Below, in pieces: positions 20,803 through 23,737 of a stretch of 23,737 nt of DNA (the stretch's first letter is position 1; the number at the start of each line of letters is the position of its first letter). The notes under the pieces were generated by a model. That model searched no databases, was not told the origin of the DNA, and saw only the letters and a program-made list of their open reading frames with translations. The stretch covers positions 1-23,737 of the forward strand of contig JBBDWJ010000193.1 in NCBI GenBank assembly GCA_040902925.1, in the 5' to 3' direction. The position numbers and the translations under genes were made by a program. Origin of the DNA: JBBDWJ01 sp040902925 (GTDB taxonomy: Bacteria > Acidobacteriota > Terriglobia > Bryobacterales > UBA6623).

Positions 20803-23737
20803 ATGCACGTCGTCGACGAACATCACGCTATCAACCAGGACCGCGCCGAACAGGTCAAGTACATCGGATTCACGGCGTTTGTCGGGCTGCTGCTGCTGCT
20901 CAACGTCAGCGGTGTGTTCCGTGAAATTTTCGGGATCGATACGGCGATCTTTCTGACCCTGCTGGCGGGCTACAAGACCTTTTACCGCGCCATCGGCGAA
21001 CTGATGGAGAAGCGCATTTCCGCCGACCTGGCGATTTGCATCGCCGCGGTGGCCGCGCTTTCCGTTGGCGAGTACCTGGCGGCTGCCGAGGCGATGTTCA
21101 TCATGCTGCTGGGCGAGGGGCTGGAGGCTTACGCCGCCGGCCGCACGCAGGCGGCGATTCATCGCTTTGTCGAGCAGCTTCCGCGGCGCGCCCGCGTTCT
21201 TCGCGGCGATCGCGAGGTGGAAGTTCCGGTCGAGGATCTGGTTCCCGGCGACACTATCGTCGTTCGGGCTGGCGAGCGCATCTCGGCCGACGGCTTGATC
21301 GCCACGGGCCAATCGAGCATCGACGAAAGCCCCATAACCGGCGAATCGGTTCCGCGCGACAAGGGCCCCGCCGACGAAGTGTATTCGGGCACGCTCAACG
21401 GACACGGCCTGCTCCACGTCCACGTTACTCATGCCGGGGAAGACAGCACGCTGGCTCGGGTTGTCCACCTGGTGGAGGAAGCGCGGCAGCGCCGCGCGCC
21501 GGTGGTGCGGCTGGCCGACCGCTATGCGCAGTACTTTCTGCCGGCGTTGTTGCTGGCGGCGGCTGCGACGCAGTATTTCACCGGCGACTGGCTGCGTACT
21601 GTGGCGGTGCTGATTGTTGGCTGCCCTTGCGCGTTGATTCTGGCGACGCCGGCGGCGATGGTTGCGGGCATCGGCGGGCTGGCGCGGCGCGGCATTCTCG
21701 TGCGGGGCGGCTCGATCCTGCAGACCGGTTCGAAGGTCGATACGGTCGTCTTCGATAAAACCGGGACGCTGACCTCTGGGCGTTTTCGCATCCTCAAAAT
21801 ACTTGCCGCGAACGGGACTTCCGAAGACGACGTGCTGGCGCTGGCGGCGACGGCGGAGAGCGGCTCCGACCATCCGCTGGCGAAGGTCGTCGTCGAGACG
21901 GCACGGGCGCGCGGCGTGCCATTCGATGCTTCGACCGATGCGCACATTCTTCCCGGGCGCGGGGCGCAGTGCCGCATCCGTGGCCGCGACATCCGTGTTG
22001 GCAATCAGGCGTTTCTCGCCGACCATGGCGTGGCCGGATTCGAAGCGTTCCTGGAGGAAGCCGATCGCGACGGAGCCACTGCCGTTCTGGTCGCCGCCGA
22101 TAGTACCTTGGCCGGGGCGATTCTGCTGCGGGATTCCCCGCGCGAGGGCGCGGCGGAGGCGATCCACGAACTGGAACATCAGGGCATCACGCACGTGATT
22201 CTGCTGACGGGCGACCGCCGCCGCGCCGCCGAGGCGATTGCGCGCGAGGTCGGCATCGCGAACGTCGAAGCCGAACTGCTGCCCGAGCAGAAGCTCGAGC
22301 GCATCCGGCAGCTTCAGTCGCAAGGCCGCGTCGTGGCGATGGTCGGCGACGGCGTCAACGATGCGCCCGCGCTGGCGGCGGCCGATGTCGGCGTCGCGGT
22401 GGCCGGCTCGGGGGCTGACATTGCGGCCGAAGCCGCCGATGTCGTTGATCTCAACAAGACGCTTTACAAGCTGCCGCAGTTGTTCGCCGTCAGCCGCCGC
22501 ACTGTGGCGACGATCTGGCAGAACATCATCATCTTCGCCGGCATTGTCAACGTCGTTGCGGTGCTCGCCGCGGGGCGCGGACTGCTCGGCCCGATCGGGG
22601 CCGCTGTTGTTCACCAGATCGCTTCGCTGCTCGTGATGTTGAACTCGGTGCGGCTGCTGAAAGTCGAGCGCCCTCGCGGCCGGTTGGTCTGGTGGCAACG
22701 GCTTTCCTCTCGCATTGGATTCGCGCGCGCCTGGCGTGCGGTTTGGGGTTGGCTGCACCGCATCGACCCGGCGCATGGTTTCGCCTGGGTATGGGAGCGC
22801 CGCCGCCGTCTGCTGAAACCGGTTCTGGCCGCGGCTTTGGCGTTGTGGGCGCTGAGCGGCATCTATACCTTGCAGCCTGATGAAACCGGCGTCATCGAAC
22901 GATTTGGCCGGAAGATTTTGCCGCACAGAGAACCGGGCCTGCATTACAAGCTGCCATCTCCGATCGAGCGCCTGACGCGCATCAAGGCACGGCAGCCGCG
23001 CGCACTCGAAATCGGCTTTCGCACCACGCAGGCGCCTGCTTACGCCGAGCCTCCCGCCTACGAGTGGAACGTGCAGCACCGCGAAGGACGCTTTCAGCCG
23101 CGGCCCGATGAGGCGTTGATGCTCACCGGCGACCAGAACATGGTCGAGCTGTCGGCTGTTGTTCACTATGATCTTGAACGCCCCGATGAGTATCTGTTTC
23201 AGCAGGCGGACCCGGACGCGACGATCCGCGTTGCGGCGGAGTCGGTGCTGCAGGCACTCGTCAATGCGACCCCGCTCGATGACTTGCTGACGACGGAACG
23301 CCAGGCGCTCGAACAGCGCGCCGCGAGCGAGTTGCAGCAGCGCATGGCGCGCTACCAGACCGGCGCGCGCATTCTGCTGGTCAAGTTTCAGGACGTCCAT
23401 CCGTCGGTCGAAGTCGTTGATGCTTTCCGCGACGTTGCGGGGGCGCTCGAAGAGAAAAACCGGCTCATCAACGAGGCCGAAGGGTATCGCAACGAGCAGG
23501 TGGCTCTGGCGCGCGGGCGCGCTGAAGCGCGCGTGCTCAACGCCGACGCCTACCGCATCGGCCGCGCAACCCGCGCCCAAGGCGACGCCGCGCGTTTCGT
23601 GCTGCTCGAAGCGGCCTGGCGCCGCGCGCCCGGCCCGAACGCTTCGCGGCTGTACCTGGAAACGATGGAAGAGATCCTACCGGGCCGGCGCAAGCTGATT
23701 CTCGAGTCGAATCCGGGCGGCCGCCGGGCGCTGTATT
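20803..23737 (+). CDS. P1B-type metal ATPase fused to HflK-type SPFH protein, 3'-truncated
   Basis: One frame runs 978 codons to the window edge without a stop. Residues 1-620 are a P1B heavy-metal ATPase lacking an N-terminal HMA domain. They comprise four membrane segments (about 18-112), the actuator TGES (179-182), CPC (274-276) in the transport segment, the phosphorylation site DKTGT (Asp318), SDHPL (His357-Pro358), TGD (469-471), GDGVND (515-520), and a last segment with HQIASLLVMLNSVRLL (604-619). After a Trp/Arg-rich linker (620-671), a ninth membrane segment (about 672-690) leads into an HflK-like SPFH domain: ETGVIERFGRK, PGLHYKLPSPIE, LEIGFRT, MLTGDQNMVE, and near the end SRLYLETMEEILPGRRKL. 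HflK with HflC forms the membrane cage around the FtsH protease. The metal is undetermined. ATG at 20803 has no clear ribosome-binding site; in-frame upstream starts such as GTG at 20719 cannot be excluded. Confidence 0.93.
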   Translation, partial: MHVVDEHHAINQDRAEQVKYIGFTAFVGLLLLLNVSGVFREIFGIDTAIFLTLLAGYKTFYRAIGELMEKRISADLAICIAAVAALSVGEYLAAAEAMFIMLLGEGLEAYAAGRTQAAIHRFVEQLPRRARVLRGDREVEVPVEDLVPGDTIVVRAGERISADGLIATGQSSIDESPITGESVPRDKGPADEVYSGTLNGHGLLHVHVTHAGEDSTLARVVHLVEEARQRRAPVVRLADRYAQYFLPALLLAAAATQYFTGDWLRTVAVLIVGCPCALILATPAAMVAGIGGLARRGILVRGGSILQTGSKVDTVVFDKTGTLTSGRFRILKILAANGTSEDDVLALAATAESGSDHPLAKVVVETARARGVPFDASTDAHILPGRGAQCRIRGRDIRVGNQAFLADHGVAGFEAFLEEADRDGATAVLVAADSTLAGAILLRDSPREGAAEAIHELEHQGITHVILLTGDRRRAAEAIAREVGIANVEAELLPEQKLERIRQLQSQGRVVAMVGDGVNDAPALAAADVGVAVAGSGADIAAEAADVVDLNKTLYKLPQLFAVSRRTVATIWQNIIIFAGIVNVVAVLAAGRGLLGPIGAAVVHQIASLLVMLNSVRLLKVERPRGRLVWWQRLSSRIGFARAWRAVWGWLHRIDPAHGFAWVWERRRRLLKPVLAAALALWALSGIYTLQPDETGVIERFGRKILPHREPGLHYKLPSPIERLTRIKARQPRALEIGFRTTQAPAYAEPPAYEWNVQHREGRFQPRPDEALMLTGDQNMVELSAVVHYDLERPDEYLFQQADPDATIRVAAESVLQALVNATPLDDLLTTERQALEQRAASELQQRMARYQTGARILLVKFQDVHPSVEVVDAFRDVAGALEEKNRLINEAEGYRNEQVALARGRAEARVLNADAYRIGRATRAQGDAARFVLLEAAWRRAPGPNASRLYLETMEEILPGRRKLILESNPGGRRALY

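Noticed and set aside
22640..22810. Possible frameshift or gene boundary between ATPase and HflK halves
   Set aside because: Codon-by-codon reading shows one open frame across the junction, with no stop and no ribosome-binding site and start for a separate hflK. ATG codons in the area are not preceded by convincing signals.
20779..23580. A 933-codon open frame on the minus strand opposite the ATPase-HflK gene
   Set aside because: Its translation is rich in Arg, Gln, Ala and His with no domain or membrane pattern. The opposite strand has all the P-type ATPase and HflK motifs. It is a G+C-driven antisense shadow.

Overview
The window is G+C-rich bacterial DNA, dominated by a complete 14-gene division and cell-wall (dcw) cluster on the minus strand. 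In transcription order, from 20318 down to 3156, it reads mraZ, rsmH, ftsL, ftsI, murE, murF, mraY, murD, ftsW, murG, murC, ftsQ, ftsA, ftsZ. The gene set is that of a diderm-type, meso-diaminopimelate peptidoglycan maker: MurE carries the DNPR motif, and ftsQ, ftsA and ftsW are present. An ftsI with a C-terminal PASTA domain, no murB or ddl between murC and ftsQ, and a DUF885 lipoprotein next door suggest Acidobacteriota (Solibacter/Bryobacter-like). That placement is inference from gene content only.

Layout. Bases 1-1010 (+) hold the 3' part of a membrane-anchored Cache sensor-domain protein with no visible output domain. Bases 1081-2892 (-) hold a DUF885-family lipoprotein with its own good sigma-70-type promoter and an unusual active-site motif. 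Bases 3156-20318 (-) hold the dcw cluster. Several of its junctions are 4-base start/stop overlaps or gaps of 2-4 bases, so it is probably one long operon. The largest internal break, 277 bp between mraY and murD, is bordered by inverted arrays of an 8-bp repeat. A strong hairpin follows ftsZ. Bases 20319-20802 form a divergent intergenic region. It holds a textbook MraZ operator (three AGTGGT boxes at exact 10-bp spacing) placed over a predicted mraZ promoter.

Bases 20803-23737 (+, running off the window) hold one uninterrupted reading frame in which a P1B-type metal-transporting ATPase is fused to an HflK-type SPFH protein. This is the most unusual object in the window. Motif positions, the absence of stop codons and membrane topology all support a genuine fusion: eight ATPase membrane segments, then a ninth that would put the SPFH domain outside the cytoplasmic membrane, as in ordinary HflK.

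How the genes work together. MraZ likely autoregulates the cluster and RsmH methylates 16S rRNA. MurC, D, E and F build the UDP-MurNAc-pentapeptide. MraY and MurG make lipid I and lipid II. FtsW and FtsI polymerise and crosslink septal peptidoglycan. FtsL and FtsQ activate them, FtsZ forms the ring and FtsA tethers it. MurB, Ddl and FtsB must be encoded elsewhere. No tRNA, rRNA, CRISPR array or insertion sequence was seen.
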